Positions 17,139 to 25,996 are shown, numbered from the stretch's first letter. The stretch is 64,000 bases of DNA from Chryseobacterium pennae (GCF_003385515.1 NZ_QNVT01000008.1:124001-188000); one strand, 5' to 3'. A program made the numbers and translations. Notes: a model not told the origin generated them from the letters alone.

Positions 17139-18625
17139 TCTGTATCGTATTTAAAAAATTCTTTAGTCCACTTGGTGTAATTTTTTCTTTCCGCTATATT
17201 GGTTTGACCTCCATTAATAGCTTGTGTTACTTTCTCAACATCTGAGTCCGCCAATCCATTATCCATCGCAGTAATAGTATCGGTTTTATGAATGGTGGAA
17301 AACCAGCCGGCAGAATTAAAGGCATGGAATAAATTTTCAGAAATGTTTTTGGCATAAGTCTTTAAATCTTCATAAAAAGCTTCATCCAGACCTTTTTCCC
17401 GTGCTTTTGGTCTGTTTGTTACGCATTCGCCAACACCCTCATAGCCGGATCTGAACTTTATATAAGTGTCATAATGTTTAGTACCATTCACATAATCATA
17501 ATAGGCCAGATAATTATAGTCATGGGTTATCTGTTTCATTCCTCTTCCCTGGAAAGGAACACCGCCTTTATAATTGGCAGGAACAGAGTCCCGGCTTTCA
17601 TAAGTATAGGTGAAACTGATGGTTTCTAAATACATCTGTCCCAGAAAATGAATTTTTCTTCTGCAGGTTTTAATGCTGAATTTCTTAAACATTGCATTCA
17701 TTTCATCGGTAAACAGCTTTATCTTATCCCTGTTTTCAGAGATCTTTCCGCTGGTAATACCAATAGCCGTTATTTTTTCTTTGCCGCCATTAAAAAATGC
17801 ATCTCTTTTCGACTTGTAATTCTGCTCATCTCTTAAATGGTAAATTAAATCGATCATTTCATCCACCGTGATATCTCTGTTACAGTAGCAAGGCGTTCCG
17901 GCAATTTCAAACCTTTCGCCATCTTTATTTAAAAACTCATGGGTTTCATCAGGAAATATAATCTTATCCTGGGTATCTTTTACTTCAGCTTTAAAATATA
18001 AAAAAGCATTTACATCCGCTCTTTTTGCAAATTTTTCTACCAATTTCTTTACATCCTGATCACTTTTAGGACGCAGCGTTATTTCTGTAGAATACTCCAG
18101 CTTTCCGTTGATTGGGAATTCAATCGTGGTTTTTTCCGTATCACCATCCAAAAATTTTACAGGATTATCATATACGTTTTCCGGATTGGTTAATTTATTT
18201 TCATGGATTTCCACAGAGAGCTTTCCACTGAATCCCTGGCATTCTGCGACCACCCAGACTTTCTTTTTAATAACGCTTTTATCAAGTTTTTCGAAATTAA
18301 AAACAGGTTGGCCATCCTTCGTTTCCTGTACTTCTTCTTCCCAGGTAATTTTTACCGATTCTTTGGCTTTTAATTTTACCGAATCTTCTTTATCAGCCTG
18401 TATGTTTCTTCTTCCTTTTTGTTCATACTTCTTTTTGACATCAGATACCAGCCCGCCGCTTTTTACAGGATACGTTTCTTCTTTGGGTACCCAGGTCATT
18501 TTAGGAACCTTCTTAGCAAAATATATTTTCACCACATGTACCTCATGATCTTTCTGGCTTTGCTTATCATAAGCTATTTGACGGGGATTTGCTGTATAAC
18601 TGTCTTTTTCTTGTTCGTCACTCAT
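17123..18625 (-). CDS. Predicted T6SS effector: N-terminal YFAK region plus GH19-like muramidase
   Basis: 500 residues, no signal peptide. Residues about 29-250 contain the region shared with two other operon proteins (VVKIYFAKKV, VWVVAECQGFSGKLSVEI, EFLNKDGERFEIAG). The C-terminal 175 residues follow the GH19 chitinase/endolysin order: FLGQMYLETISFTYTYES, where Glu334 aligns with the catalytic acid of 'AHESGGF'; FQGRGMKQITHDYNY at 358-372, equal to the 'YRGRGLIQLTG..NY' box; and AINGGQTNIAERKNY near 469, the 'RINGG.NG...R' box. GH19 domains in bacterial toxins usually cut peptidoglycan glycan strands. It follows the first effector pair and is overlapped by the lipoprotein gene. Confidence 0.75.
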   Translation of the reverse strand: MSDEQEKDSYTANPRQIAYDKQSQKDHEVHVVKIYFAKKVPKMTWVPKEETYPVKSGGLVSDVKKKYEQKGRRNIQADKEDSVKLKAKESVKITWEEEVQETKDGQPVFNFEKLDKSVIKKKVWVVAECQGFSGKLSVEIHENKLTNPENVYDNPVKFLDGDTEKTTIEFPINGKLEYSTEITLRPKSDQDVKKLVEKFAKRADVNAFLYFKAEVKDTQDKIIFPDETHEFLNKDGERFEIAGTPCYCNRDITVDEMIDLIYHLRDEQNYKSKRDAFFNGGKEKITAIGITSGKISENRDKIKLFTDEMNAMFKKFSIKTCRRKIHFLGQMYLETISFTYTYESRDSVPANYKGGVPFQGRGMKQITHDYNYLAYYDYVNGTKHYDTYIKFRSGYEGVGECVTNRPKAREKGLDEAFYEDLKTYAKNISENLFHAFNSAGWFSTIHKTDTITAMDNGLADSDVEKVTQAINGGQTNIAERKNYTKWTKEFFKYDTECVNK

Positions 18626-18645
18626 ATCATTACATTTTGAGCTGA

Positions 18646-19221
18646 TTAGTAAAAATCCTTTGAGTTTTTATACTTTGTTTTCAGGTCTTTGATCACTTTC
18701 GACTTTAATTGGGAAGGCAAATCTTTTAAGGTGACATTCAGATCATCTTTGATTTTGCAGATATTGTCTTCTCCGCAATAGTATTTGATATGATGCAGAT
18801 ACTTTTTATGCTTATAAAACGTAATGTATGAGACCTGTGTGTCATTATCCATATTTCCGCAATAGGTAAAAGGGATTAAGACAGCCTGATGTTTATCTAT
18901 TGTAAAATTGGAGATATTTCCTGTTTTTAAATTGATTAAACCGGATTGTGCATACGGATAATTGTAAGTTACATTATCTGTATAATGTTTATTTTGAACC
19001 GTTGCATTGATGAGGGTTACCGCACCGTCAAACCTGTTTTTTTCAGCATTACAGGGGTTTATGACTTTTACGGTCAGTTTATTGGACACCGTTCCGTCTT
19101 TAAAATTTTTACTGACCATCAATGAATCCTGATAATATACTTTCAAACTGTCATGCACAGACTTTTGCCCGAACACAGGAATGAAGAAAAATAATATCAG
19201 ACTAGTAACTAAGCTTTTCAT
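18646..19221 (-). CDS. Exported protein, candidate immunity protein of the CHAP-like effector
   Basis: 191 residues from the ATG complementary to 19219-19221, which gives signal peptide MKSLVTSLILFFFIPVFGQ; the open frame is ten codons longer but then lacks a clean signal. The mature part is beta-rich with two Cys pairs (INPCNAEKN, FTYCGNMD, YYCGEDNICK). The start lies 20 bases inside the end of the upstream effector gene. Export to the periplasm and tight coupling fit an immunity protein for the amidase-type effector. No family is recognised. Confidence 0.6.
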   Translation of the reverse strand: MKSLVTSLILFFFIPVFGQKSVHDSLKVYYQDSLMVSKNFKDGTVSNKLTVKVINPCNAEKNRFDGAVTLINATVQNKHYTDNVTYNYPYAQSGLINLKTGNISNFTIDKHQAVLIPFTYCGNMDNDTQVSYITFYKHKKYLHHIKYYCGEDNICKIKDDLNVTLKDLPSQLKSKVIKDLKTKYKNSKDFY

Positions 19222-20881
19222 TTTTTGTATAATAAATAGGTAATTCATCATCTTCAGTCTTTTGAGTATATTCTGTAGGATACATGGATGAGGTTCTGTC
19301 TGAATAAGATCCTACACAAACTTTGTTTCCCTGATTTCCTCCGAGATAATATATGGTTTTGCCGTCACTGCTCTTTCCAACAGCCATACTTACGTGATGT
19401 TTATTGGATAAAACACATATTGAACCCAGCAAAGGTTTATTCCCTGCGATCAGTTTTCCCCATACCGGATCATCAAATTCTTCTTTTTCCAATCCTTTTT
19501 TATCGGTTGGATTTTTCTTAAACCCTTGTCTGTATCTGGTCTTTTCTTCACCGTATGAATAAGCTCCCGGATCTAATTGGGCAGAATATCCGCTCTTGTT
19601 CAGACACCAGCCTACAAAAGAGGCGCACCAGGAACTGTTACCCGTATCAGCACAGGCTTTGGGTTTATTTTGTCGGTTGATGGCGTGATATTCATCCACG
19701 ATCTTGGAACAGTGGGTGGCTTCAGATATGCCAAGCTCCTGCTCTTCACGGGCTTTCACAATCCACGGCTGTTCAAAGTATTTGATTTTAAAATACTGAC
19801 CGCCTTCATTTAAAAAAGTGTTTTTTAAACTGCCGCTTCCTTGTTTCCCCAGATATTCAACTTTGGGTTCATCAGAAGTTACTTCAATATAGACTGATGC
19901 TTCTTTATCAGGACTTGCAGCAATGAGTTTGGCTAAATTAAATGACAAATCATCAGCACGCTGATTGAGCATCAGCTTAACCACTGCTTTGTTTTTAAAC
20001 TGACTTGCATTTTCTATCGTGGAGTCATTGGCCAGATTATCAACCTCTACTTCAAATTCAGTTTTTGCTTTTATGCCTGCATATTTTGAAGCATCTGTAA
20101 TTTTTTCTATCTCTTTTAAGTCAATTAAACCTACCTCAGTATTGACGTCTGATAAGACTTTATTCTTACCACTTTTAACCTTAACTTTTATTTTCTTTCC
20201 TGTGAGTCCTTCAGTCTCAACGACTAAAGCAACCTGGTAACTCAATCCCCGTTCAGATATTTTTTCTGCAGTTATTTTATTGGTATCCACTTTCTTTTTA
20301 ACTGTAACTTTCTTGCCCAGTTTTTTGTTGAATACTTCTTCTTCTTTTTCAACAGCAGCTCCTTTCTCAGTAGTCCATTTTACGAAATAAGCATCAAGGA
20401 TTTTAGGTGCATTACTATTCTGAATTTCACTTTTTATACTTTCCGCTTTCGGAATTGGAGATGGAGAAGCAGAATTAAATTCAGGATCACAATTAATATA
20501 AGACTCTTTTACCAAAACGGTCTGTTCCTGTATATTAGTGGTTCCCGGATTTTGCCATGGCGTTAATTTGATAACGCTCATACAGGGTGGGGGAGACATT
20601 TTTCTTGCCGGCCATTTGGGATGTCCGCAGGTTCCTTTAAACTGAAGGTTAACCATATTGTTTCCATCACCTACTGTCGCAAATGGCTGATCCTGAAGGT
20701 TGATATCGTTGGAGGTCACTTTCAGCTCTCCCGGCCCCTGAGCATAAGGACACTTCAGCGTAGCTCCGTTCATTACCATTTCTCTTTTTTCGGTAGGAGA
20801 AGGTTCGCTGGATTTTTTCTGTTGTTCTGCTCTTTTTTCAGAAAGCTTTTGATCGTGTGCTGAAGTTTTCTGATCTTCCAT
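19202..20881 (-). CDS. DUF4280 PAAR-like protein fused to a CHAP/NlpC-like amidase (T6SS effector)
   Basis: 559 residues in three parts. Residues about 34-135 are a DUF4280 PAAR-like spike domain (MVMNGATLKCPYAQGPG, TCGHPKWPARKMSPPPCM, ESYINC) with the cysteines typical of the family; it would cap the VgrG tip. Residues about 158-370 are the shared YFAK-type region (ILDAYFVKW, ALVVETEGLTGKKIKVKV, FLNEGGQYFKIK). The C-terminus is a cysteine amidase like TIGR02594/CHAP proteins: SSWCASFVGWC with Cys419, HHVSMAVG with His496, and LGGNQGNKV with Asn516. The predicted action is cutting peptide bonds of murein. It is directly downstream of vgrG. Confidence 0.8.
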   Translation of the reverse strand: MEDQKTSAHDQKLSEKRAEQQKKSSEPSPTEKREMVMNGATLKCPYAQGPGELKVTSNDINLQDQPFATVGDGNNMVNLQFKGTCGHPKWPARKMSPPPCMSVIKLTPWQNPGTTNIQEQTVLVKESYINCDPEFNSASPSPIPKAESIKSEIQNSNAPKILDAYFVKWTTEKGAAVEKEEEVFNKKLGKKVTVKKKVDTNKITAEKISERGLSYQVALVVETEGLTGKKIKVKVKSGKNKVLSDVNTEVGLIDLKEIEKITDASKYAGIKAKTEFEVEVDNLANDSTIENASQFKNKAVVKLMLNQRADDLSFNLAKLIAASPDKEASVYIEVTSDEPKVEYLGKQGSGSLKNTFLNEGGQYFKIKYFEQPWIVKAREEQELGISEATHCSKIVDEYHAINRQNKPKACADTGNSSWCASFVGWCLNKSGYSAQLDPGAYSYGEEKTRYRQGFKKNPTDKKGLEKEEFDDPVWGKLIAGNKPLLGSICVLSNKHHVSMAVGKSSDGKTIYYLGGNQGNKVCVGSYSDRTSSMYPTEYTQKTEDDELPIYYTKNEKLSY

Positions 20882-20973
20882 GTGTTACTATTTTGGATTG
20901 GATTCAATGGTTGAGGTTGTCATCATGTTTTTGAGGGTGCCAATGAAAATTGACCTTCATTCCTCATATAGAT

Positions 20974-22857
20974 TTAACCCTTACTTACTTTAACGTCTTT
21001 TCCGCCCTGGAATACAGCCAGTGAAGTTCCTCTCAGTTTTAAATCACCTTTTGAAGTCTGTATATCAGCTTCTCCGGAAATGCTTTTAAATTTACTGCCA
21101 GTACTTTCTGTCTGATCCTGTTTTACGGTAACAGTTTTATTTTCAGAGGTCTGAGTATATCTTTTTGTTATAGATTCGGTATGATCATTTCCTATGTTGA
21201 GAGTGCTGTCCTGTCCAATTTTGGTGGTCATATTCCTTCCCACAGAAATATGCATATCTTCTCCTGCCGTGAAAGTCATATTCTTCGGTGCGGTAACATT
21301 GATATTGCCCTGGCCATCCATAAAATAAGTGTTTCCACTTGGATCTTTAATGGTAACACTTCTATCAGCATCATTCATTAATACCTTAATACCGCTTCTG
21401 GTCTGTATAGATTTCAGGTGATTGTCAAGGCCTCCGCCCAAACCTACCTGCCCATGAAACATTCCTCCCATAGCAAATGGAAAATCGGGGTTATGGTATT
21501 CAAATCCTACCATGACCTGATCGCCAATTTCAGGAACGGCTACAAACCCTCTGTTTTGGGTAATTGCATCGGTTCCTCCTGCATCCGGGCTCATCATTCT
21601 GATAAAATGAGTGGTATCATTTAGCTGCCAGTCAAACCTTACCTGTATTCTTCCCTGATTCAATGGATCTACATTGGAGATCACAGTGGCTACCTGTGGT
21701 TCTGCTTTCGGCATTTCAAAATCAGATTTTGGCATAAAACCGGTTCCTTCAGCAATGGCTTCAAAGCTTCCTTTATAATATCCTCTTGCATCCACTTCAT
21801 GGCTTACCTCTGTAACCATCAGTGTTGTAAAATGGGAAGTTTCATTGCTGTCGGTCTTTCTCATCGCCAAATCCGCTACACAACCAATATAAAGGAACGG
21901 CACAGTGGTCTTTCCCGAAACGGTAAAAACCTCTACCGCCTTACTTCCTCGTGCACTTTTCTGGGAATCATCCACATCAAGGAATACGTTGGGGTTGATA
22001 GGAGTCGGAGTTAATGAACGGGTGGTAAAAATAGTATCATTCAGCTCATACGCTTTGGAAGATAATTCTCCCAAATGGTTTATTCTGTCATCAGCACCTA
22101 CCATTTTGGTATGTCTGCTGCTGTTATAACCGAAGTATTCAGGTTTGGTATGAACTGCTCTCAACTCAACGTTTACATCAATAACGTTACTACCATATAC
22201 CAGTAGGATAGGTTTCTCAGAAGGAGGAAGCTTTCCGAAATGAAGAACTTCACCATCATAATAAAACTGCTCGCCATAGGCTTCTGCAATCCTTGTCAGG
22301 TAATTGTAATGCGTTTCGTTATATTGTGCGCTGTAACTGATATAGCTTTTGTTCTGGGTATCTACCCTAAAGTCAAATTTACTTGTTCCTAAAGTCTCTT
22401 TGATAATCCGGTCTGCAATAATATTGGTATTCACAGACTGGTTGCCGCCGAAGCTTTGGGTATGAGGAGCTGCATCCATCAGAATCGTAGGGCTCATTCC
22501 TTTTAGGATAATATTTCCCAGACTCATTTTTTCCTGACTGAAGGCTACTTTGGTAATGATGCCCACAAATGTTCTTTCAGGGGTTTCATTTTCGTAATCT
22601 TTATATCTAAAAACAATGGTGATTCTTTTTCCTAAAAACTTTTGGGCCTGCTGAAGGTTGTGGTTTTGTACCTCCCCTAAAGAGTCATGAGCCAATACCA
22701 GTTCAAAATCATGGTGCTTTCTTGCACTCTGCTGCAAACGAAAGTGTTTAAAGTGATTGATAGTCTTGCCCTCAACCACAATTTCCAGCTTTACCACCCG
22801 GTTGATCCCCGAAATGTGGTTTTCTGAAACTTTCTCAGAATTTGAGGTGTTTTTCAT
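20974..22857 (-). CDS. vgrG: VgrG, T6SS spike-tip protein
   Basis: 627 residues, no signal peptide. The N-terminal half is the gp27-like part (LEIVVEGKTINHFKHFRL, VGIITKVAFS, YNYLTRIAEAYGEQFYYDG). Residues about 410-480 are the gp5 OB-fold (DPLNQGRIQVRFDWQL, GFVAVPEIGDQVMVGFEYHNPDFPFAMGG), and the C-terminus is a repeated beta-helix stretch (GNINVTAPKNMTF..., TKIGQDSTLNIGNDHTESI). This is the Bacteroidota (T6SS subtype iii) form. Structural T6SS genes (sheath, baseplate) are not in the window, so this is a VgrG cargo island or lies away from the main cluster. It is the first gene of a nine-gene operon. Confidence 0.92.
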   Translation of the reverse strand: MKNTSNSEKVSENHISGINRVVKLEIVVEGKTINHFKHFRLQQSARKHHDFELVLAHDSLGEVQNHNLQQAQKFLGKRITIVFRYKDYENETPERTFVGIITKVAFSQEKMSLGNIILKGMSPTILMDAAPHTQSFGGNQSVNTNIIADRIIKETLGTSKFDFRVDTQNKSYISYSAQYNETHYNYLTRIAEAYGEQFYYDGEVLHFGKLPPSEKPILLVYGSNVIDVNVELRAVHTKPEYFGYNSSRHTKMVGADDRINHLGELSSKAYELNDTIFTTRSLTPTPINPNVFLDVDDSQKSARGSKAVEVFTVSGKTTVPFLYIGCVADLAMRKTDSNETSHFTTLMVTEVSHEVDARGYYKGSFEAIAEGTGFMPKSDFEMPKAEPQVATVISNVDPLNQGRIQVRFDWQLNDTTHFIRMMSPDAGGTDAITQNRGFVAVPEIGDQVMVGFEYHNPDFPFAMGGMFHGQVGLGGGLDNHLKSIQTRSGIKVLMNDADRSVTIKDPSGNTYFMDGQGNINVTAPKNMTFTAGEDMHISVGRNMTTKIGQDSTLNIGNDHTESITKRYTQTSENKTVTVKQDQTESTGSKFKSISGEADIQTSKGDLKLRGTSLAVFQGGKDVKVSKG

Positions 22858-23078
22858 AATATTTAGTGCATTTTTTTAGCGGTCTTATGTCACCGAAGTT
22901 AGATAAAAAAAATAGTATGAAATGTAAATTTTCGTTAAATCTGAAAAATTGTAGTAAAACTACGATTGATTTATTTAAATGACTTTAAATTAGACGTTTG
23001 TAGAAAGTCTTAGGAATTGAGGAGTTCTGGTCTTGAAAGTAGGTTTTGGAGTATTGTTTTTGTTGGATTGAAATAGAA

Positions 23079-23104
23079 TCTCCGAAGTCGGGAGACTTCG
23101 GAGA
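23079..23104. repeat. Hairpin of the CTCCGAAGTC family, half copy
   Basis: TCTCCGAAGTC (23079-23089) and GACTTCGGAGA (23094-23104) form a perfect 11-bp stem with loop GGGA, followed by GCGGG. It equals the right half of the larger elements at 51779 and 54518. It lies 19 bases after the stop of the DUF4238 gene and may terminate its transcript. Confidence 0.7.
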
Positions 23105-23123
23105 GCGGGTCTGTAAATATATT

Positions 23124-23990
23124 TTACAAATCTTTATTTGAATATATTCGAACAGTGAGATCTTCTAAATATTGTTTATTCTCGCAGGCTACAGTGTCAT
23201 TTGCAAGTAATAAGTTGTGTTTGTTGATATAATACATTTGTTCTGAATTTAATTTTTTAATTCCAGATGTATTAATACCTTCAGGATGTTTTTCAGAATA
23301 AAAGTGGATATATATATTACTACTTAATGGTAAACTTATGTATGCAATTTCTTCTATGTCTGGGTTAAAATATGTATTAATTTTTTTTCGATGAGTTGCT
23401 GCTCCAAAATCTGGCAAAATAAAATAATCATCTTTATCTTCTGGCACTTCTATTATAAAATAAATTAATCCCATTTTTGAAATAATTTCATTACCAAGTA
23501 GTAAATAGTCATCTCCACCAAGATATTTAGAATCTCCTCTCTTATTAAAATAATCATAAAAGCTATTCTTTAAACCATCTACTGCATTATTCATTACTGG
23601 GCTCAATGCATTAAAGAAAATGTTTTCTAAGTTTATTTTATAAGTAGGGTTTCTAAAATTTGCAATTGCTCCATATCTAGCAAAATATATAATTGCTTTT
23701 TGTACTTCAGTATTTACTTTTTTATCAGTAATTAATCTTAATATATGACCATAATAGGATTCAAAATCATTTTCATAATATTGATTAAGTTGCTGTTCGA
23801 TAGTTGTATAGTCATTTACTCCATTCTCATATTTTGTATTTAAGTCTTTCTCGCTAAAAATTCTTTTAGAAGATTTTTTTGTTTGAAATAATCTTGAAGA
23901 CTTATTGTATAGATATATTTCATTTTGTCTATTGAAAAATTTCTTTATATGGACTTGTGAAATATAATGATGATTTCTTGGTATGCTCAT
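23124..23990 (-). CDS. DUF4238 protein
   Basis: 288 residues. The opening PRNHHYISQVHIKKFFN is the signature of DUF4238 ('RNHHYVPQFYLRNF'), followed by NEIYLYNKSSRLF and a helical core (YYENDFESYYGHILRLIT, KAIIYFARYGAIANFRNPTY). It has no signal or membrane segment. The biochemical role of the family is not known to me; it is often seen as a lone accessory gene in variable regions. Here it has locally higher A+T than the T6SS genes and is bracketed by two half copies of a hairpin repeat, which fits acquisition. Confidence 0.75.
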   Translation of the reverse strand: MSIPRNHHYISQVHIKKFFNRQNEIYLYNKSSRLFQTKKSSKRIFSEKDLNTKYENGVNDYTTIEQQLNQYYENDFESYYGHILRLITDKKVNTEVQKAIIYFARYGAIANFRNPTYKINLENIFFNALSPVMNNAVDGLKNSFYDYFNKRGDSKYLGGDDYLLLGNEIISKMGLIYFIIEVPEDKDDYFILPDFGAATHRKKINTYFNPDIEEIAYISLPLSSNIYIHFYSEKHPEGINTSGIKKLNSEQMYYINKHNLLLANDTVACENKQYLEDLTVRIYSNKDL

Positions 23991-24049
23991 AAACTTTTAT
24001 TTTATGAAACTTATAAATTATTGACTATTTAAAAAAAAATCTCCGTTGG

Positions 24050-24067
24050 CAAAGTCTCCCGACTTTG
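24050..24067. repeat. Hairpin of the CAAAGTC family, half copy
   Basis: CAAAGTC (24050-24056), loop TCCC, GACTTTG (24061-24067), followed by GAGAGC. It equals the left half of the elements at 50674, 51779, 53149 and 54518. It lies upstream of the DUF4238 gene, while the hairpin at 23079 is downstream of it. Confidence 0.65.
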
Positions 24068-24114
24068 GAGAGCATGGGATTTTAGAGGGAGCTGACTTAT
24101 GTTTTATTTTTTGA

Positions 24115-25230
24115 CTAACTATCTCCCCATTCGAACATAGGATCATTTTTAACAGATTGTAACTTTATATTTATTATTTCTTTTGCAAAATGTAATCTAG
24201 GATTTTGGATATGTCTTACTCTATCAATTGGTAAATTATGCAACATACGATATTTGGATAAAAATAGGTTTTCCTTTTTTTCCCAATCCTCCCCTATACC
24301 AGAAATGTAATTGTGGTATAATAGAAGTTGTTCATCATTTGACATTTGTGCCCGAAGAATTTTAAGATATTCTCTTGATTGCTTATAATTAAATAATCCT
24401 TCTTTTTCTTTTTTAACTACAAATTTTACGGTACTAAATAAATGTCTGTAATAATGAGCCAGTCTTGATTCATGACCTGTAAATGGAGCGTACTTAATAT
24501 GCAGTTCAATTTTATTGGATTTATCAGGCCCTGTAGTAAACTCATTTTTTTCACCAAAGCTTTCCTTATGTTCTCTGCGTATTTCTTTTAATTGGTCTTT
24601 ACATTTTTGTATAAATATTTCATATTTATCTTCTTTCACTAATTTTGAAAATGAACCAAAAAAGAACAATTTATATCCAATTTGTAAGACTTTATCTTCA
24701 GGCACTTGTAAAGTACTTCCAATAATTTTACAAAAAGATAAACATGCATTAAGCTCTTTAACCATTGAGACAAAAGTTTTTCTTCCATCAACAATACGCT
24801 CAATTTGTGTCTTCGTTATGGTTTCATTTAGATTGTCACAAGTGTCTCGAGTGGTTGACGTTAAATAACTATAACCTGTTATTTTCATTTCACTAATATT
24901 CTCTTTATGTAATTTTATCATTTCGAAGTACTGAGATTCGAATTGCTGTATTTTAAACTGTTCTTGTACCTGATTGTTCGCTCTTAATTGTGCCCAAAAG
25001 GCAATAAATGTTAGAAATCCTGCAATTAATGCTATAAAAGGCCCTGTAGTACCTCCAATAGTATCTCCAATTTGACCTGTTGTAGAGACATCAAAAGTTG
25101 TTGGATGGTTTATATATTTATAATATTGAAAAAGCATCCAATTTGATAAAACCGTTATAAAATAACCTATAGATAAGAATATTAGAAATGTAATTATTAG
25201 AGCCCATTTCGAGGCAAAAAAATTTTTCAT
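24115..25230 (-). CDS. putAbiC-type phage abortive infection protein, membrane anchored
   Basis: 371 residues. Two N-terminal membrane helices (ALIITFLIFLSIGYFITVLSN without charged residues, and PFIALIAGFLTFIAFWAQL at about 59-80) are followed by a coiled coil (NNQVQEQFKIQQFESQYFEMIKLH) and a helical cytoplasmic domain containing RLAHYYRHLFSTVKFV and SREYLKILRAQMSNDEQLLLYHN. This order is that of the 'putative phage abortive infection protein' (putAbiC) family, in which 'YFRHLYR..KFI' is conserved. Predicted role: cell-suicide-type phage defence, trigger unknown. It neighbours the DUF4238 gene, 124 bases away, on the same strand. Confidence 0.7.
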   Translation of the reverse strand: MKNFFASKWALIITFLIFLSIGYFITVLSNWMLFQYYKYINHPTTFDVSTTGQIGDTIGGTTGPFIALIAGFLTFIAFWAQLRANNQVQEQFKIQQFESQYFEMIKLHKENISEMKITGYSYLTSTTRDTCDNLNETITKTQIERIVDGRKTFVSMVKELNACLSFCKIIGSTLQVPEDKVLQIGYKLFFFGSFSKLVKEDKYEIFIQKCKDQLKEIRREHKESFGEKNEFTTGPDKSNKIELHIKYAPFTGHESRLAHYYRHLFSTVKFVVKKEKEGLFNYKQSREYLKILRAQMSNDEQLLLYHNYISGIGEDWEKKENLFLSKYRMLHNLPIDRVRHIQNPRLHFAKEIINIKLQSVKNDPMFEWGDS

Positions 25231-25352
25231 GTATAATTTTTATGATTTATAGTTTTGAAATCGAATTTATGTAATTATGTTTTAATTTATATAATAATTC
25301 TGATAATTTGAGAAATAATTTTATATCTATTTAATGTAGGCTTATATCCCTC

Positions 25353-25382
25353 TCGCTGCCGCACGATTGCATCGTGTGGTTT
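25353..25382 (+). repeat. Left REP-like inverted repeat
   Basis: TCGCTGC, then CGCACGATTGCATCGTG, then TGGTTT. CACGAT-TGC-ATCGTG forms a small hairpin. Its reverse complement recurs at 25997-26029 with three extra bases (TAC/T change) in the linker. Confidence 0.8.
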
Positions 25383-25432
25383 TATCTCAACCATTTTCTC
25401 ACAAAGTTTTTATCTTTATAAAAACATAATTG

Positions 25433-25991
25433 ATGAGTCGTAATTACAAATTTCACAATCCTGAAGGATTATATTTCATAAGTTTTGCTGTCGTAGGCTG
25501 GCTGGATGTTTTTATTAGAAATGAATACAAGGAAATTCTTTTAGACAGTTTAAGATTTTGGCAAAAGATTAGGAATGGAAATACATTCATGGTGCATCAT
25601 GTCAAGCCATGTACACTTAATTTTCAGAAATATAAATGGACAGAAACCAGAAACTCTGATTGGTGATAGATTTACAAGCAGAGCAATTGTGACAGCAATT
25701 AAGGAAAATCCTACAGAAAGCAGAAAAGAGTTTTTATTAGATTTCTTCCTTAAAGAAGCTTCAAAAACTTCAAATGTAACTCAATATCAATTTTGGAGAC
25801 ATGATAATAAGCCTATTGAGTTGTGGAGTAATAGGGTGATTAACCAGAAGATTAACTATATACATCAAAATCCTGTGGAAGCAGGTCTAGTTTTTCGCGC
25901 GGAAGATTATGGATACAGCAGTGCTGTAGATTATTCTGACGAAAAAGGACTTTTAGATGATATTGTTGTTTTCAGAATGTTTGACTTGTAA
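25433..25991 (+). pseudogene. REP-associated tyrosine transposase (RAYT), frameshifted
   Basis: The ATG at 25433 opens SRNYKFHNPEGLYFISFAVV, the standard start of Bacteroidota RAYTs. The frame is lost near 25563-25574, where one extra base is present relative to the family's usual 'Q K . . G M E I .. W C I M S S H V H'. The following frame (from 25575 to TAA at 25989) carries the HUH motif SSHVHLIF and the catalytic tyrosine box INYIHQNPVEAGLV, with FWRHDNKPIEL between. LIGDRFTSRAIV also looks about two residues short of the family's 'GDFKRFTS'. Two independent lesions suggest real decay instead of a single read error. Confidence 0.75.
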
Positions 25992-25996
25992 TGCAG

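Noticed and set aside
12873..22857. The VgrG operon as a prophage tail region
   Set aside because: There are no capsid, terminase, sheath, tape-measure or lysis cassette genes, and DUF4280 plus modular wall hydrolases with exported partners fit T6SS cargo better.
25430..25991. Two separate small genes in place of one transposase
   Set aside because: The first frame holds the N-terminus and the second the HUH and Tyr motifs of one RAYT protein, so a single frameshifted gene explains both.
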